43,960 nt of DNA, taken from Spirochaetaceae bacterium 4572_59. GTDB taxonomy: Bacteria > Spirochaetota > Spirochaetia > DSM-2461. Under the pieces are notes generated by a model. That model was not told the DNA's origin and ran no database searches. It worked only from the letters and a program-made list of their open reading frames with translations. How positions within the stretch are numbered: position 1 is the first letter of the stretch; each line of letters starts with the position of its first letter. Position numbers and translations under genes: made by a program. Below are positions 16,102 to 25,145 of this stretch, in pieces. The DNA lies in NCBI GenBank assembly GCA_002084805.1, contig NBMC01000019.1, positions 1 through 43,960 of the forward strand. Direction: 5' to 3'.

Positions 16102-16866
16102 ATGTCTGATAATTATACATTTCAACTTGATCAATTCGAAGGACCTCTTGATCTTCTTCTATTCCTGATACGGAAAAATGAAGTCAATATTTACGATATC
16201 CCCATTACAAAAATTATAGAACAGTATCTGGAGTTCCTGAAATATGCTACGTCTATTGATCTGGAAAATATAACGGAGTTTTATCTTTTAGCCTCAACAC
16301 TTCTCTATATCAAATCAAGAATGCTCCTTCCTGTGGAAGTAGATTTTTCTGATGAAATAGAAGATCCGAGAGAAGAACTTGTTGCGAAATTGATTGATTA
16401 TCAAAAGTTTAAAAAATTAACTGAATTGATGTCTGAAAAAGAAAAAACCACAGAATGGGTCATTGAACGGAAAAAAAATCAGAGGGTTCTTCCCTTTGCT
16501 CCTGAAGAGGATATGTGGCAGGAGGTGGAAGCATGGGAACTTCTACAGAGTTTTTCAAAAATCATGGGAAACCTGACCAACGAAACCATTGTCAATCTGT
16601 ACGAAGAAGTTTCAGTCAATGAAAAGATTACACTGATACAGGAACTACTGGAAGAAAAGGGAGAATTCCCTTTTACGGACATCCTGATAAATCCGGAATC
16701 TATCATGGAAGTAGTCTGTGCCTTTCTGGCAATTCTTGAATCTGTTAAAATGAAATTGATTATGGTTTTTCAGAACCGTTTATTCGGTGATATAATGATC
16801 AGAAGAATAAAAGAAAAGGAAGAGAACAACAACCATGACCCTGAGCAGGGAGCAATCAATAATTGA
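16102..16866 (+). CDS. scpA: Segregation and condensation protein A (kleisin)
   Basis: 254 residues from ATG at 16102 with AGAAGG upstream. ScpA is the kleisin subunit that links the SMC heads in the bacterial condensin with ScpB. The N-terminal signature FEGPLDLLLFLIRKNEVNIY (12-31) with ITKIIEQYLEFL and LLASTLLYIKSRMLLP is typical. The C-terminal winged-helix part, ending around the IESVKMKLIMVFQNRLFGDI region, contacts the SMC head. It overlaps scpB by 32 bases, as in many bacteria. smc itself is not in the window. Confidence 0.96.
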   Translation: MSDNYTFQLDQFEGPLDLLLFLIRKNEVNIYDIPITKIIEQYLEFLKYATSIDLENITEFYLLASTLLYIKSRMLLPVEVDFSDEIEDPREELVAKLIDYQKFKKLTELMSEKEKTTEWVIERKKNQRVLPFAPEEDMWQEVEAWELLQSFSKIMGNLTNETIVNLYEEVSVNEKITLIQELLEEKGEFPFTDILINPESIMEVVCAFLAILESVKMKLIMVFQNRLFGDIMIRRIKEKEENNNHDPEQGAINN

Positions 16867-17374
16867 AGCTATTTTATTTCTGGAAAGTAATCCAGTCAGT
16901 ATCCAGCATATTGTCCGTGTAAGCGGCTTATCAAGAGATGTTATCAGAGAAGTTTTAAACCTCCTTCAGGAACATTTTAAAGCAGTGGAGCACGGCTTAT
17001 CTCTGCTGGAAGTCAATGACGGTTGGGTCCTTAGTCCAAAAGAGGAGCTATGGGACAGCTTGAAAGAGTATTATGGCAAAAAAAATGATGAGAAGTTGTC
17101 CCGTGCAGCTATGGAAACTTTATCCATTATCGCCTATTCTCAGCCTCTGACCAAAGCGGAAATTGAAAACATTCGGGGTGTATCCTCGGATGGAATGATC
17201 CGCCTGCTGACGAAAAGAAACCTTATCAAGGAAGTAGGTAAGAAGGATGTACCGGGAAAACCGATCCAGTATGGTACTTCCAAGGATTTTCTGAAAATGT
17301 TCAAATTAAAAAGTATTGCTGATCTACCCAAACTGGATGAGGTAGAACAGCGCAGGTTTGAGTTAAATGGATAA
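16835..17374 (+). CDS. scpB: Segregation and condensation protein B
   Basis: 179 residues from ATG at 16835, inside the end of scpA, with AAGGAAGAG about 10 bases upstream. ScpB dimers bind ScpA through two winged-helix domains. Visible are IIEAILFLESNPVSIQHIVR (first helix region), LSRAAMETLSIIAYSQPLTK, and AEIENIRGVSSDGMIRLLTK with the Y-G-T-S ending near 150. The end overlaps the pseudouridine synthase start by 8 bases, so scpA, scpB and the next gene are probably coupled. Confidence 0.95.
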   Translation: MTLSREQSIIEAILFLESNPVSIQHIVRVSGLSRDVIREVLNLLQEHFKAVEHGLSLLEVNDGWVLSPKEELWDSLKEYYGKKNDEKLSRAAMETLSIIAYSQPLTKAEIENIRGVSSDGMIRLLTKRNLIKEVGKKDVPGKPIQYGTSKDFLKMFKLKSIADLPKLDEVEQRRFELNG

Positions 17375-18128
17375 TAATACGAATAATGAATCAGTCCGTC
17401 TTCAGCTATATATGGCACGATGCGGTATAGGCTCAAGAAGGACATGCGAAGAATATATTGCAGCCGGAAGAGTCTGTGTTAATGGGAAATCAGTTTTTAC
17501 TCCCGGCACAAAGGTCTGTGATCAGGATGAAATAAGCTTTGATAAGCGTATGGTGAAACCCACTAAAAAGAAAGTATATCTGGCTTTTCATAAACCTTCA
17601 GGATATATCTGCTCCAATCAGGATCAGAACGGAAGGCCCCTGGCAATAGATCTTATTTCCCCCGGTATAAATCAGAGAGTCTTTAATGTAGGCCGTTTGG
17701 ACTATATGACCTCTGGCCTGATATTTTTTACAAATGATGGAGAATTCGGAAAGGTCATGACTCACCCCTCATCTCATGTTGAGAAGGAATATGTTGTTAC
17801 TTCTAAAAAAGAAATCCCCAAGGAACTGATGGAACAGTTTAAACAGGGTATGATTGTTCAGGGTGTAAAATACAAACTGAAAAAATATAGCTTTAAGGGG
17901 AAGAGAACCGTTAATATCGTACTGGAAGAAGGCAAAAACAATGAACTTCGAAGGGTCTTTATGTCCAGAAATGTGACCATAAAGAGCATTCACAGAATAA
18001 GAATCGGCTCTATCAATCTGACAGGGATAGGATCCGGACGTTTCAGAAAACTAACCAGCAAGGAAATCAGCAGCCTTATGACTCAGAGTCAGAAGAAACT
18101 GAATAAAACCAACAGGGGGAAAAAGTGA
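17367..18128 (+). CDS. RluB/RsuA-family rRNA pseudouridine synthase
   Basis: 253 residues from ATG at 17367. An N-terminal S4 RNA-binding domain (about 10-58) reads RLQLYMARCGIGSRRTCEEY and GRVCVNG. The catalytic domain carries HKPSGYICS, FNVGRLDYMTSGLIFFTNDG with the catalytic Asp in GRLD, EKEYVV and NNELRRVF. This family isomerises uridine in 23S rRNA (RluB, position 2605 in E. coli numbering) or related sites, so the exact target is uncertain. The gene sits between scpB (overlap 8) and cmk (overlap 4, GTGA). Confidence 0.93.
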   Translation: MDNNTNNESVRLQLYMARCGIGSRRTCEEYIAAGRVCVNGKSVFTPGTKVCDQDEISFDKRMVKPTKKKVYLAFHKPSGYICSNQDQNGRPLAIDLISPGINQRVFNVGRLDYMTSGLIFFTNDGEFGKVMTHPSSHVEKEYVVTSKKEIPKELMEQFKQGMIVQGVKYKLKKYSFKGKRTVNIVLEEGKNNELRRVFMSRNVTIKSIHRIRIGSINLTGIGSGRFRKLTSKEISSLMTQSQKKLNKTNRGKK

Positions 18129-18763
18129 TTGTAGCAATTGACGGCCCCGCAGGAGTTGGAAAAAGCAGTATAGCCTCCCAAATTGCCGATGAATGGAGCT
18201 ATTTCAATCTTAATTCAGGTAATTTTTACAGAGCCATAACCCTTAAATCTCTGCAAAACGGTATAAGCATCGACAGGAAAGATAAAATTATAGAGATAGG
18301 CGAATCCTGTGAGATAGCTATTAAAGATTTCAGACTGCATCTTGACGGAAACGATGTTGAAGATCTTCTTCACAGTGACGAAATTGATGCTCTGGTTGCC
18401 CAGGTTTCAGCCATTATTCCTGTAAGGCACATTGTAAATACAAAATTAAGGGTAATAAGCAAAAGTCTGAATATTGTAGCGGAAGGCCGCGATATGACAA
18501 CGGTTGTATTTCCTGATGCTGAAGTAAAAATATTCCTTGATGCTTCTCCGGAAATACGGGCCAAAAGACGCTTTGATCAGGGTGTCAGTCAGCTTTCTTA
18601 TGAGGAAATCCTTGATGGAATAGTAAAGAGAGATATCATTGACAGAAACAAAGAAGAGGGCAGTCTAAAAGTTTCCGGGGACGCTTTATATTTAGATACA
18701 TCCTCCTTGACCTTAGGTCAAGTTTGTGCGAGAGTATCAGGTAAAATTAAAGAATTTCAATAA
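18125..18763 (+). CDS. cmk: Cytidylate kinase
   Basis: 212 residues from GTG at 18125, overlapping the preceding stop by 4 bases, with AGGGGG upstream. It phosphorylates CMP and dCMP with ATP. Walker A is IDGPAGVGKSS (5-15); NSGNFYRAITL matches the usual nucleotide-site 'DTGAmYRA' with Asn-Ser in place of Asp-Thr; AEGRDMTTVVFPDA and AKRRFDQ/RDIIDRNK with LYLDTSSLT are the other landmarks. It is followed 20 bases later by rpsA, a pairing known in many bacteria. The NSG change at the DTG position is mildly unusual. Confidence 0.94.
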   Translation: MIVAIDGPAGVGKSSIASQIADEWSYFNLNSGNFYRAITLKSLQNGISIDRKDKIIEIGESCEIAIKDFRLHLDGNDVEDLLHSDEIDALVAQVSAIIPVRHIVNTKLRVISKSLNIVAEGRDMTTVVFPDAEVKIFLDASPEIRAKRRFDQGVSQLSYEEILDGIVKRDIIDRNKEEGSLKVSGDALYLDTSSLTLGQVCARVSGKIKEFQ

Positions 18764-18783
18764 TTCAGGAGAACGGAACGGTT

Positions 18784-20487
18784 ATGGTAAAAATGGATGC
18801 CGCTGCAGCAGAGAACAACAATCAGACTAGATTACAGGAAGAATACCTAAAGGGCATGGATCAACTCGTTGAAGGCGAACTGATAAAAGGTCATGTAATA
18901 CAGGTGGATTCCGAGCATGTTTATTTGGATGTTGGCTATAAATCAGAAGGAAAAATCCCGGTAACCGAGTTCAAAGAAACTCCGAATGTTGGTGAAGATA
19001 TATCTGTCGTTCTGGTAAAGCGTGAAGGAAAAAACGGAGAACTTGTCGTTTCTAAAAAGAAAGCAGAAGCTAAGTTACTCTGGAAAGAACTGAAAGATGC
19101 TTTTCAGGATCATAAAACAATAGCAGGGAAGGTTGTTAAGTCCATCAAGGGTGGATTTGAAGTAGACCTCGGAATCGAAGTAAGAGCCTTTATTCCAATT
19201 TCAAAAATGGACCTTCACAGAATTGAAACCCCCGAAGAATACATTGGACTGGATACTCAGTTCTATATTGAACGCCTCTATAATGAAAAATCAAAAGTAA
19301 ATATTGTTCTGTCCAGAAGAGAATGGCTGGAAGAAACACTTTCCGCAAAGAAGAAAGAATTTTTTGAGAAAACAACAATCGGTGACGAAGTAGACGGTAC
19401 CGTTAAGAGTTTTACATCTTTCGGTGCTTTTATTGATCTGGGAGGATTTGACGGTCTGCTTCATATCAACGATATGAGCTGGGGCCATGTTAATAGACCT
19501 AAAGATTACGTCAAGAAAGGTCAGGAAATAAAACTGAAAGTTATCAGACTTGAACCTGAAGATGAAAAAATCAATCTTTCACTTAAACACTTTTCAGACG
19601 ATCCCTGGTCAACGTTCGAAGACCGTTATCAGGTAGAAGATGTTATCAAGGGTAAAGTTACCAAACTGACTGATTTCGGAGCTTTTATTGAAATTGAAGA
19701 AGGCATCGAAGGTCTTGCACATATTTCTGAACTTTCCTGGGTAAAACGTATTAAACATCCCAAGGAGATTCTGAACATCGGTGATGAAGTTGAGGCTATG
19801 ATTCTTGGTTATGATATTCATGAAGGGAGAATCAGCCTTGGAATGAAACAGGTTCTTCCCAATCCCTGGGATGAACTCGGTGAAAAATATCCCGTCGGAA
19901 TGAAATTGACAAGGACCATCAAAAAAGTAACCAATGCAGGTGCTTTTGTTGAACTGGAAGAGGGCATTGACGGATTTCTCCACGCCGAGAACCTGTCTTG
20001 GACAAAGAAAGTTAAAAATCCCTCCAGCATTCTGAAAGAAGGTGAAGAGATTGAAGTCGTTATTATCCATGTTGATACAGAAATGCATCGCATCGGTCTT
20101 GGTGTAAAACAGCTTTCTGAGGATCCCTGGTCAACTCTTATGAGCATCGCACCAAAGGGAAGCACAATTGAAGGTCAAGTTTCCAATATCACCGATTTCG
20201 GACTTTTTGTAAAAGTTCAGGGAGAGATTGAAGGTTTAATCCACAAGAACAACCTGAGTGAAGACAGAGATGCTGATGTGGATAGTCTGCTGAGTAAATA
20301 CAAGGTTGGTGATAAAGTCACTGCCGCTGTTATTGAACTACAGCCTGGGAAGCAGAAGTTGTCTCTCTCTATTAAAGAGATGAAACTACGGGAACAGAAA
20401 AAGGAAATTTCTAAATATATCCATGAGAATGATGGTGATGATACTACCTATACTCTTGCTGACATGCTTAAGGATAAAGAAAACTAA
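18784..20487 (+). CDS. rpsA: 30S ribosomal protein S1
   Basis: 567 residues from ATG at 18784. AGGAG lies 12 bases upstream, slightly far. S1 binds mRNA on the 30S subunit and unwinds it for initiation. Six S1 (OB-fold) domains are visible at roughly 35-105, 115-180, 200-270, 285-355, 370-440 and 455-530. The last four carry the repeated FGAFI/AGAFV/FGLFV cores followed by GL/GF.H..(D/E)(M/L)SW segments. The length matches the six-domain form. The C-terminal tail (about 535-567) is charged. It lies in the cmk-rpsA pair, and the activator gene starts 12 bases later. Confidence 0.97.
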   Translation: MVKMDAAAAENNNQTRLQEEYLKGMDQLVEGELIKGHVIQVDSEHVYLDVGYKSEGKIPVTEFKETPNVGEDISVVLVKREGKNGELVVSKKKAEAKLLWKELKDAFQDHKTIAGKVVKSIKGGFEVDLGIEVRAFIPISKMDLHRIETPEEYIGLDTQFYIERLYNEKSKVNIVLSRREWLEETLSAKKKEFFEKTTIGDEVDGTVKSFTSFGAFIDLGGFDGLLHINDMSWGHVNRPKDYVKKGQEIKLKVIRLEPEDEKINLSLKHFSDDPWSTFEDRYQVEDVIKGKVTKLTDFGAFIEIEEGIEGLAHISELSWVKRIKHPKEILNIGDEVEAMILGYDIHEGRISLGMKQVLPNPWDELGEKYPVGMKLTRTIKKVTNAGAFVELEEGIDGFLHAENLSWTKKVKNPSSILKEGEEIEVVIIHVDTEMHRIGLGVKQLSEDPWSTLMSIAPKGSTIEGQVSNITDFGLFVKVQGEIEGLIHKNNLSEDRDADVDSLLSKYKVGDKVTAAVIELQPGKQKLSLSIKEMKLREQKKEISKYIHENDGDDTTYTLADMLKDKEN

Positions 20488-20499
20488 TTTTTCAGCCTT

Positions 20500-22005
20500 A
20501 TGTTAGCTGATAAAGTTGATAAAAAAAGACTGGAGACTCTGATAGAGATTAATAATCTTATTAATTCTAACTATACAGATATACGGTCTTTATTAACCCA
20601 CATTCTTGAATCATCGACTCGTCTCACCGGAGGTGAGTCGTCTTCTCTTTTATTGCTTGATGCCGAGACAGATCTTCTTTATTTTGAAATTGCTCTTGGA
20701 ACTAAGGGCAATGAAGTCAGTAAACTGACTGTAAAAATGGGGGAAGGCATTGCCGGCTGGGTAGCCCAGAATAATCAGTCTCTTATTGTAAATGACGTTG
20801 AAAAAGATACTAGATTTTACTCCGGTGTTGATAGAAATGTAGGTTATACAACTTCATCCATACTGGCAGTCCCTCTTCGTATGAGGGATAATTGTGTTGG
20901 TGTTATTGAAGTCATCAATAAGGAAAACGACAGAAAATTCACAGAAGAGGATCTTGAGTGGCTTGAAATATTCACAAATCAGGCTTCTCTTGCCTATCAG
21001 AACGCCCAGTCTTTTAAGAAGGTAAAAGACGAGCTTTTCCGTTTGCAGGACCGTGTAGAATCCAACAGTGGGTATCATAAGCTTATTCATTCCAGCAGCA
21101 TGATCGAAGAACTCCTCTCTGTAACTGAAAAAATTTCAAGCTCTTCCTCTCCGGTTCTGATTACTGGTGAAAGCGGCGTAGGAAAAGAGCTGTTCGCAGA
21201 ACAGGTTCATTTGAAGAGTCCCCGTTCGGGCGAAGTTTTTATACGTCTTAACTGTGCTGCAATACCTGAAGAGCTTCTGGAAAGTGAACTTTTCGGTCAT
21301 GTAAAAGGTGCTTTTACAGATGCATCAAATGAGAGGATAGGGCGTTTTGCCATGGCGGACGGTGGATCTATTTTTCTGGATGAAATAGCAGAGATATCCT
21401 TGCCCGTACAGGCTAAACTTCTCAGGATTTTACAAAACAGGCAGTTTGAGCCTCTGGGATCATCTGAAACTGTCAGTGCCGATGTCCGTATCATAGCAGC
21501 TACCAACAAAAATCTGGAAAATATGGTTGAGAAGGGGAGCTTTCGGGAAGATCTTTATTATCGCCTCAATGTATTACCCATATGGATTCCCCCCTTACGG
21601 GAGCGTAAGGATGATATTCCCACACTGTCCGAATATTTTCTTAAAAAGTATGCCTTAAAAAACCGGAAAGATATTAAAGGTTTTACACCGGATTGCGTTG
21701 ATGTCCTGTTAAATTATTCCTGGCCTGGTAATATCAGAGAACTTGAAAATGTCATCGAAAGAGCTGTTATAATTACGGAAAGTCCGGTTATTCAGAATAG
21801 AAGTCTTCTTCTTTCCAGATCGGAAGAGAATTCATTTTCAAGATACAATGGAAAATCTTTAAAAGAAGCAGTGAATTTATTTAAAAAAAATTATATAAAG
21901 GGTATATTAGATGATTGTGAGTCCAATCAAACAGAAGCTTCCAAGCTTTTAAATATCCAACGGACTTATTTGTCCAGATTAGTGAAAGAACTTGAAATTA
22001 AATAA
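20500..22005 (+). CDS. GAF-AAA+ sigma54-type transcription activator
   Basis: 501 residues from ATG at 20500; no strong ribosome-binding site. An N-terminal GAF domain (about 15-170) precedes an AAA+ domain with Walker A GESGVGKE (223-230), GHVKGAFTDA (267-275) and Walker B GGSIFLDEI (288-296). Next come RIIAATNKNL, FREDLYYRLNVLPI and the R-finger region LRERKDDIP, and a C-terminal Fis-type helix-turn-helix (NQTEASKLLNIQRTYLSRLV). The motif reads GAFTDA rather than the canonical GAFTGA that contacts sigma54; this variant occurs in some activators, so activity is plausible but not certain. The GAF domain should sense a small ligand or redox state. No -24/-12 promoter was found nearby and rpoN is not in the window. 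It follows rpsA and precedes a TPR protein and a cyclase. Confidence 0.92.
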   Translation: MLADKVDKKRLETLIEINNLINSNYTDIRSLLTHILESSTRLTGGESSSLLLLDAETDLLYFEIALGTKGNEVSKLTVKMGEGIAGWVAQNNQSLIVNDVEKDTRFYSGVDRNVGYTTSSILAVPLRMRDNCVGVIEVINKENDRKFTEEDLEWLEIFTNQASLAYQNAQSFKKVKDELFRLQDRVESNSGYHKLIHSSSMIEELLSVTEKISSSSSPVLITGESGVGKELFAEQVHLKSPRSGEVFIRLNCAAIPEELLESELFGHVKGAFTDASNERIGRFAMADGGSIFLDEIAEISLPVQAKLLRILQNRQFEPLGSSETVSADVRIIAATNKNLENMVEKGSFREDLYYRLNVLPIWIPPLRERKDDIPTLSEYFLKKYALKNRKDIKGFTPDCVDVLLNYSWPGNIRELENVIERAVIITESPVIQNRSLLLSRSEENSFSRYNGKSLKEAVNLFKKNYIKGILDDCESNQTEASKLLNIQRTYLSRLVKELEIK

Positions 22006-22015
22006 GGAGTTAAAT

Positions 22016-22696
22016 TTGAACACCCACAGCGATTCAGAAAAAACTACAGCAGAGAAGATTGGTGAGCTTATTAAGGCTAATAGCAAGAAAATAATAGTAT
22101 TGTCCGTTTTAGTCGTACTGACTTTGGTTTTGGTAGGAGTATACGATAGTATCTCAACTCACAGAAATGACAAGGCGCTGATGGTTGCTGAAGATATCGA
22201 AGATTTATTCAATCAGTGGAATGAGTCTGCGGAAGCTGACAAGGCGGCCGTTTCTACAGAACTTCAGGAACTGATTGAATCAACCCTGGCTGATTATGAT
22301 GGTACCTACGCAGCTCTGAGAGCAAACTATACCAAGGGTCTTCTTTTTTCCTCTGAGGAAAAGTGGGAAGAATCAATGGCTGCCTTCCTTGCTATTACAG
22401 AAGAATTTCCGGAGAGCTATATAGCCTCTACGTCTCTGTTTAATGCCGCCTCTATTGCAGACCAGTCAGGTGATACCGAACAGGCCCTGTCTTTCTATGA
22501 GTCTATTGTTGAGAAATTTACAACCTCTTCCGCTGATATACCCGAAACACTCTTCAATATTGGAAGACTGAACGAGGAACTTGGTAAAGCTGACAGTGCG
22601 GTAAAAAGTTATCAAAAGATCATTGATGAATACAGTTCTTCCAGTTGGACGAATATTGCAAAAAGCCGTATAATTTCAATTAACGCGAACAGCTAA
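22016..22696 (+). CDS. Single-pass membrane TPR protein (YfgM/TPR_21-like)
   Basis: 226 residues from TTG at 22016. I chose this TTG, not the TTG at 21992, because AAGGAG lies at 22004-22009, six bases before it. A membrane helix is at about 27-45 (IIVLSVLVVLTLVLVGVYDS). The large C-terminal part is made of TPR repeats ending with PETLFNIGRLNEELGKADSA and VKSYQKIIDEYSSSSW. In E. coli, YfgM-type proteins sit at the inner membrane and act with the secretion and envelope chaperone network. Here it lies between the activator and the cyclase gene, 34 bases before the latter, so a link to signalling is possible. Confidence 0.8.
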   Translation: MNTHSDSEKTTAEKIGELIKANSKKIIVLSVLVVLTLVLVGVYDSISTHRNDKALMVAEDIEDLFNQWNESAEADKAAVSTELQELIESTLADYDGTYAALRANYTKGLLFSSEEKWEESMAAFLAITEEFPESYIASTSLFNAASIADQSGDTEQALSFYESIVEKFTTSSADIPETLFNIGRLNEELGKADSAVKSYQKIIDEYSSSSWTNIAKSRIISINANS

Positions 22697-22730
22697 TTTA
22701 TTATATCCCCCTGAGATCAAGGAGTTGTCT

Positions 22731-25145
22731 ATGTCTAAGGAAGGATCTTCTAAGTCTAAAATCCTGAATGTTAAATATTTCAGTATGGTTCTTGCTTTGT
22801 TTTTCTTCTTTTTATTCTGGGGGTTGAACAGCTCTACGTCCATGTTTAATCACATGGAGCTAAAACTTCTTGATCTGCATTTTAATTTAAAAAATGTTTT
22901 TGAACAGACCCGTATTCAGGAAGGTGTTACCATTGAACGCCGTAATCCGGATATTTCTCCGGATATCCTGATTTTGGGTATAGATTTCAATAGTCTGAAC
23001 AGTTTCGGACGCTGGCCTTTTCCCCGTTACAGACATGCCAACCTTATCGATTCTTTTTCCAGAATTAAAAATCAGAATGAAAGAGAATCTTCACTTTTCA
23101 TTGATATATTTTTTATAGAACCAGACAACAATGCCTTTGATGATGTTATCCTGACAGAGGCCATTGAAAATAACGGCAGGGTCTTTATAGAAACAGTTTT
23201 AAAACGGACCCAGATGTCTCCCTCTGATGAGGATGAATTTTTTGGCAGACAGGATGCCCTTTATAAAAGTTATGGTGAATTACTTAATGTAAAGGGAGAC
23301 ACCTCTCAAATTACAGAATATTTTGGCTTACAGTCACCTTTGAAACCCTATTCAAGAGCGACCTATGGCTATGGACATGCCAATTTTTATGAAGATTATG
23401 ATAAGCGTTATAGAAGACAGCAGCTTATAGCTAAATCTTCCGTACTCGTCAATACAGTTGAACTGGATGATTTAACGACAGATTATGTAGTTGATACAGA
23501 AAACTATGAACGTCTAATCTGGACGGACATGAATGATCAGTATCATACTGTAGAGTATCCTTTAACGGAAAAATCTATCACACAGCTGAGAAAATCTATG
23601 GCAGAATCCTCTCCTCCCAGGGTAGAAGATACAGATAACGATGGTAATCCTGATAGGGAATATCATGTACTTTATCACTATAAGGATCATTTTGTACCAG
23701 CCATAACCCTTGCATTGGCGGCTAATTATTTTAATAAAACCCTTGCGGATATTGAGGTGAAACTGGGGGAGTATATCAGAATCCCCGATATTCAAAAGTT
23801 CAATCCTGATACAGATAAGTGGGAAGATTATACTATAACAAAGAAATATCCCGAAAGCGATGAAGCCGGTAATATCATCAGGAAGGGTATTTACGAAACA
23901 ATTAATGAAATAAAAATCCCAATTGATGAAAAGGGTCAAATGCTCATCAATTTTATGGGTACCAGGTCTAATGCCTCCCGCGGTGGATATCAGACATATC
24001 CTATCCGTTCTTATGCAGGTTACGCCTCCCGTGTCCCAGGGCTCGACAGCAACAACTGGCCAAAGACAAAAGCCGTTGCCAACAAGATTCTCATGGTGGG
24101 AGCCTTTGCCCAGGGAATTGCCGATGATGAAAAAACAACTCCCTACGGGCTTATGTATGGTGTTGAGATTCATGCCAATGCCCTAAATACCATTTTAATG
24201 AATAATTTTCTTGAAGATATCCCTGAGATATATAACATATTGATCCTCTTATTCTCTGTACTGCTTATTGCCTTTATCACATCAAGAATAGGGGCCGGCT
24301 GGTCTCTGATAATTACGATATTTCTTATTTTTGCCCAATTTATTTCCATATCGATTCTCTTTGAATATCAAAAAATGATGATTAACTTTGCCACACCGGG
24401 TATTGCCATGTTCTTCACCTATATAACGGTGGTTCTATACCGGGTAATTATGGAAGAATCTGATAAAAGAAGAATCAAGGAAATATTCGGAAAATATGTC
24501 AGCCCTGTTGTGGTTGAACAGATGATGGAAAAACCTCCTGAACTTGGTGGTGTGGATAATGATACAACCATATTCTTTTCTGATATCAGAAGCTTTACAA
24601 CTCTTTCAGAAACAATGTCACCCCAGGCGCTTGTTCAGCTGCTGAATGAGTATATGACTGCCATGACCGACTGTATAATGGACTACCGAGGAACTCTGGA
24701 CAAATACATAGGTGATGCTATCATGTGTTTCTGGGGCGCTCCGATTCCACAGGAAGATCATGCGCTTCTCTCTTGTAAATGTGCCCTGAAACAGATGGAA
24801 ATACTCAATGACCTGAATAAAAACTGGCCTCCGGAAAAACAAATTCATATTGGTATCGGTCTTAACTCCGGGATAACAACAGTTGGAAATATGGGTAGTG
24901 AAGGGCGGATGAATTACACCGTTATGGGTGATAATGTTAACCTGGCTTCACGCCTTGAAGGGATCAACAAACAGTACTATACAAGCATCGTAATCAGTGA
25001 ATCCACCTATAAAAAGGTAAAGGATCACGGCGCTATAGTCCGGGAGCTTGATGATATCCGTGTTAAGGGTAAGAAAAAACCGGTCCGGATCTATGAGCTG
25101 CTCGGTTTTGAAGGAGATCTGAATCCCACTGAAAACAGTCATTAA
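22731..25145 (+). CDS. CHASE2-domain adenylate/guanylate cyclase (class III)
   Basis: 804 residues from ATG at 22731 with AAGGAG 6 bases upstream (the TTG at 22725 is less likely). Membrane helix 1 is near 18-36. A periplasmic CHASE2 sensor follows (about 65-490: ILGIDFNSLNSFGRWPFPR, SLFIDIFFIE, TPYGLMYGVEIHANALNTIL). Three more helices lie at about 503-585. The catalytic domain (about 595-790) has FFSDIRSFT with metal Asp618, KYIGDAIMCFWG with Asp662, and GRMNYTVMGDNVNLASRLEG. It makes cAMP or cGMP; the substrate is not decided by sight. The adjacent lipoprotein and membrane TPR protein could feed or receive the signal. Confidence 0.95.
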   Translation: MSKEGSSKSKILNVKYFSMVLALFFFFLFWGLNSSTSMFNHMELKLLDLHFNLKNVFEQTRIQEGVTIERRNPDISPDILILGIDFNSLNSFGRWPFPRYRHANLIDSFSRIKNQNERESSLFIDIFFIEPDNNAFDDVILTEAIENNGRVFIETVLKRTQMSPSDEDEFFGRQDALYKSYGELLNVKGDTSQITEYFGLQSPLKPYSRATYGYGHANFYEDYDKRYRRQQLIAKSSVLVNTVELDDLTTDYVVDTENYERLIWTDMNDQYHTVEYPLTEKSITQLRKSMAESSPPRVEDTDNDGNPDREYHVLYHYKDHFVPAITLALAANYFNKTLADIEVKLGEYIRIPDIQKFNPDTDKWEDYTITKKYPESDEAGNIIRKGIYETINEIKIPIDEKGQMLINFMGTRSNASRGGYQTYPIRSYAGYASRVPGLDSNNWPKTKAVANKILMVGAFAQGIADDEKTTPYGLMYGVEIHANALNTILMNNFLEDIPEIYNILILLFSVLLIAFITSRIGAGWSLIITIFLIFAQFISISILFEYQKMMINFATPGIAMFFTYITVVLYRVIMEESDKRRIKEIFGKYVSPVVVEQMMEKPPELGGVDNDTTIFFSDIRSFTTLSETMSPQALVQLLNEYMTAMTDCIMDYRGTLDKYIGDAIMCFWGAPIPQEDHALLSCKCALKQMEILNDLNKNWPPEKQIHIGIGLNSGITTVGNMGSEGRMNYTVMGDNVNLASRLEGINKQYYTSIVISESTYKKVKDHGAIVRELDDIRVKGKKKPVRIYELLGFEGDLNPTENSH

